The notes under the pieces: generated by a model
Databases searched by the model: none
The model's input: only the letters and a program-made list of their open reading frames with translations
What the model was told of the DNA's origin: nothing
Part shown: piece by piece, positions 63,309 to 64,000 of the stretch
How the letters are laid out: every line of letters begins with the position of its first letter
How positions within the stretch are numbered: position 1 is the stretch's first letter
Assembly: GCF_000383415.1 (NCBI RefSeq)
Contig: NZ_KB911257.1
Location: 224,558-288,557, forward strand
From: Hyphomicrobium zavarzinii ATCC 27496
GTDB taxonomy: Bacteria; Pseudomonadota; Alphaproteobacteria; Rhizobiales; Hyphomicrobiaceae
DNA: 64,000 nucleotides
Direction: 5' to 3'
Translations under genes and position numbers: made by a program

Positions 63309-64000
63309 ATGCCCCTCACCGATACGGCGATCCGCAACGCCAAGCCACGCAGCGAGCCGTTTAAGATTTCGGACGGTGGCGGCCTGCATCTCCTAGTTCA
63401 GCCGAACGGCTCTCGCCTTTGGCGCCTCGCCTACAGGTTCGCCAGCAAGCAGAAGACCCTCTCGCTCGGCAGCTATCCGACAGTCTCGCTCGCCAAGGCG
63501 CGAGATGTGCGCGAGAGCGCGAAACGCCTGCTTGCCGACGGGATCGATCCCAGCGCGCAGAAGAGGCGCGACAAACTCGCTGCGCGCGCGGCAGGTGATG
63601 CCACGTTCAAGGCCCTCGCGCTCGAATATCTCGACAACCGCCGCCACACTCTGACGCCGCTCTATGCCGATCAGCTCCTGCGTCGGCTGGAAGCTGACGT
63701 TTTTCCGTATCTGGGGACGCGGCCGATCACCGAGATTGACGCACCCGAGCTCCTCGACGTGCTTCGCAGGATCGAAAAGCGCGGCGTGCTGGAGCAGGCG
63801 CGCCGGCTCCGGCAGAGCATTGGCCAAGTGTTCCGCTACGCCATGATCACGGGCCGCGCGAAGCACGACCCGTCGACCGCTCTCAAAGGAGCTCTGAAAC
63901 CCAAGGGCCGGCAGAAGCATCACACGCCGATGCCTCGCGACGAGTTGCCCGGGTTCCTGCGCGGGCTCGACGCCTACGATGGCGATCCGCGCACGGCGCT
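63309..64000 (+). CDS. Site-specific tyrosine integrase, P4 family (partial, 3' end off window)
   Basis: The first 230 residues of a P4-type integrase. The N-terminal arm-binding DUF4102 domain starts [20 protein letters not shown] and contains [20 protein letters not shown] and [16 protein letters not shown]. The SAM-like core-binding domain follows ([33 protein letters not shown]). The catalytic domain lies beyond the right edge. It begins 170 bp after tRNA-Ser and reads away from it, the usual order for a tRNA-integrated island. Confidence 0.92.
   Translation, partial: MPLTDTAIRNAKPRSEPFKISDGGGLHLLVQPNGSRLWRLAYRFASKQKTLSLGSYPTVSLAKARDVRESAKRLLADGIDPSAQKRRDKLAARAAGDATFKALALEYLDNRRHTLTPLYADQLLRRLEADVFPYLGTRPITEIDAPELLDVLRRIEKRGVLEQARRLRQSIGQVFRYAMITGRAKHDPSTALKGALKPKGRQKHHTPMPRDELPGFLRGLDAYDGDPRTA

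Overview
The window looks like chromosome of a high-GC alphaproteobacterium, probably of the Hyphomicrobiales (Rhizobiales). Four things point there: a DUF1150 gene beside a small heat-shock gene, a TorF-type porin, an Irr-box-like palindrome before a ferric-iron transporter, and a histidine tRNA that lacks the usual extra G-1 (A73, G1-U72) in the same window as a eukaryote-like HisRS. The genus cannot be fixed from the sequence. No phage genes, CRISPR array or insertion sequence is visible until the right edge, where a tRNA-Ser is followed by a P4-type integrase that marks the start of an integrated element.

Layout. 1-4182 (minus): a branched-chain-amino-acid-type ABC transporter (livG-K-F-H-M; livM runs off the left end, livG carries an apparent 1-base frameshift in a 7-G run). 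4435-9150: three short-chain dehydrogenases, a glutamine-synthetase-like ligase and a creatininase-family amidohydrolase, probably a catabolic module fed by that transporter. 9218-11680: a Baeyer-Villiger-type monooxygenase and a TorF porin diverge from a 52-bp interrupted palindrome. 11998-16028: a secreted transpeptidase-like protein, tRNA-His, an orphan HigA-type regulator and an FMN-binding glutamate-synthase-like protein.

16100-26324 (minus) is the most unusual part. Thirteen genes lie on one strand with gaps of at most 86 bp and several 4-base overlaps: formylglycine-generating enzyme, a 54-aa membrane protein, a sulfatase, a 49-aa ORF, a HAD phosphatase, DUF1622, HdeD, a 61-aa membrane protein, DUF1254, DUF3302, an HlyD-type protein, DUF3300 and DUF2950. 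Most products look like envelope proteins without a known role.

27233-40824: a phenol-pathway-type outer-membrane protein, an orphan histidine kinase, FbpA/FbpB iron uptake without an adjacent ATPase, YceI with cytochrome b561, a methyltransferase, propionyl-CoA carboxylase beta subunit, a glyoxalase, and hsp20 with DUF1150. 41043-50188 is mostly housekeeping: hisG-hisZ, hisS, rlmN, several small membrane proteins, argG. 50312-62803: a cupin, a SLC13 permease, BipA/TypA, a TetR regulator with two palindromic operators facing a monooxygenase, a permuted papain-like (YiiX-type) secreted protein, and a CPA2/KefB antiporter. 63049 to the end: tRNA-Ser and the truncated integrase.
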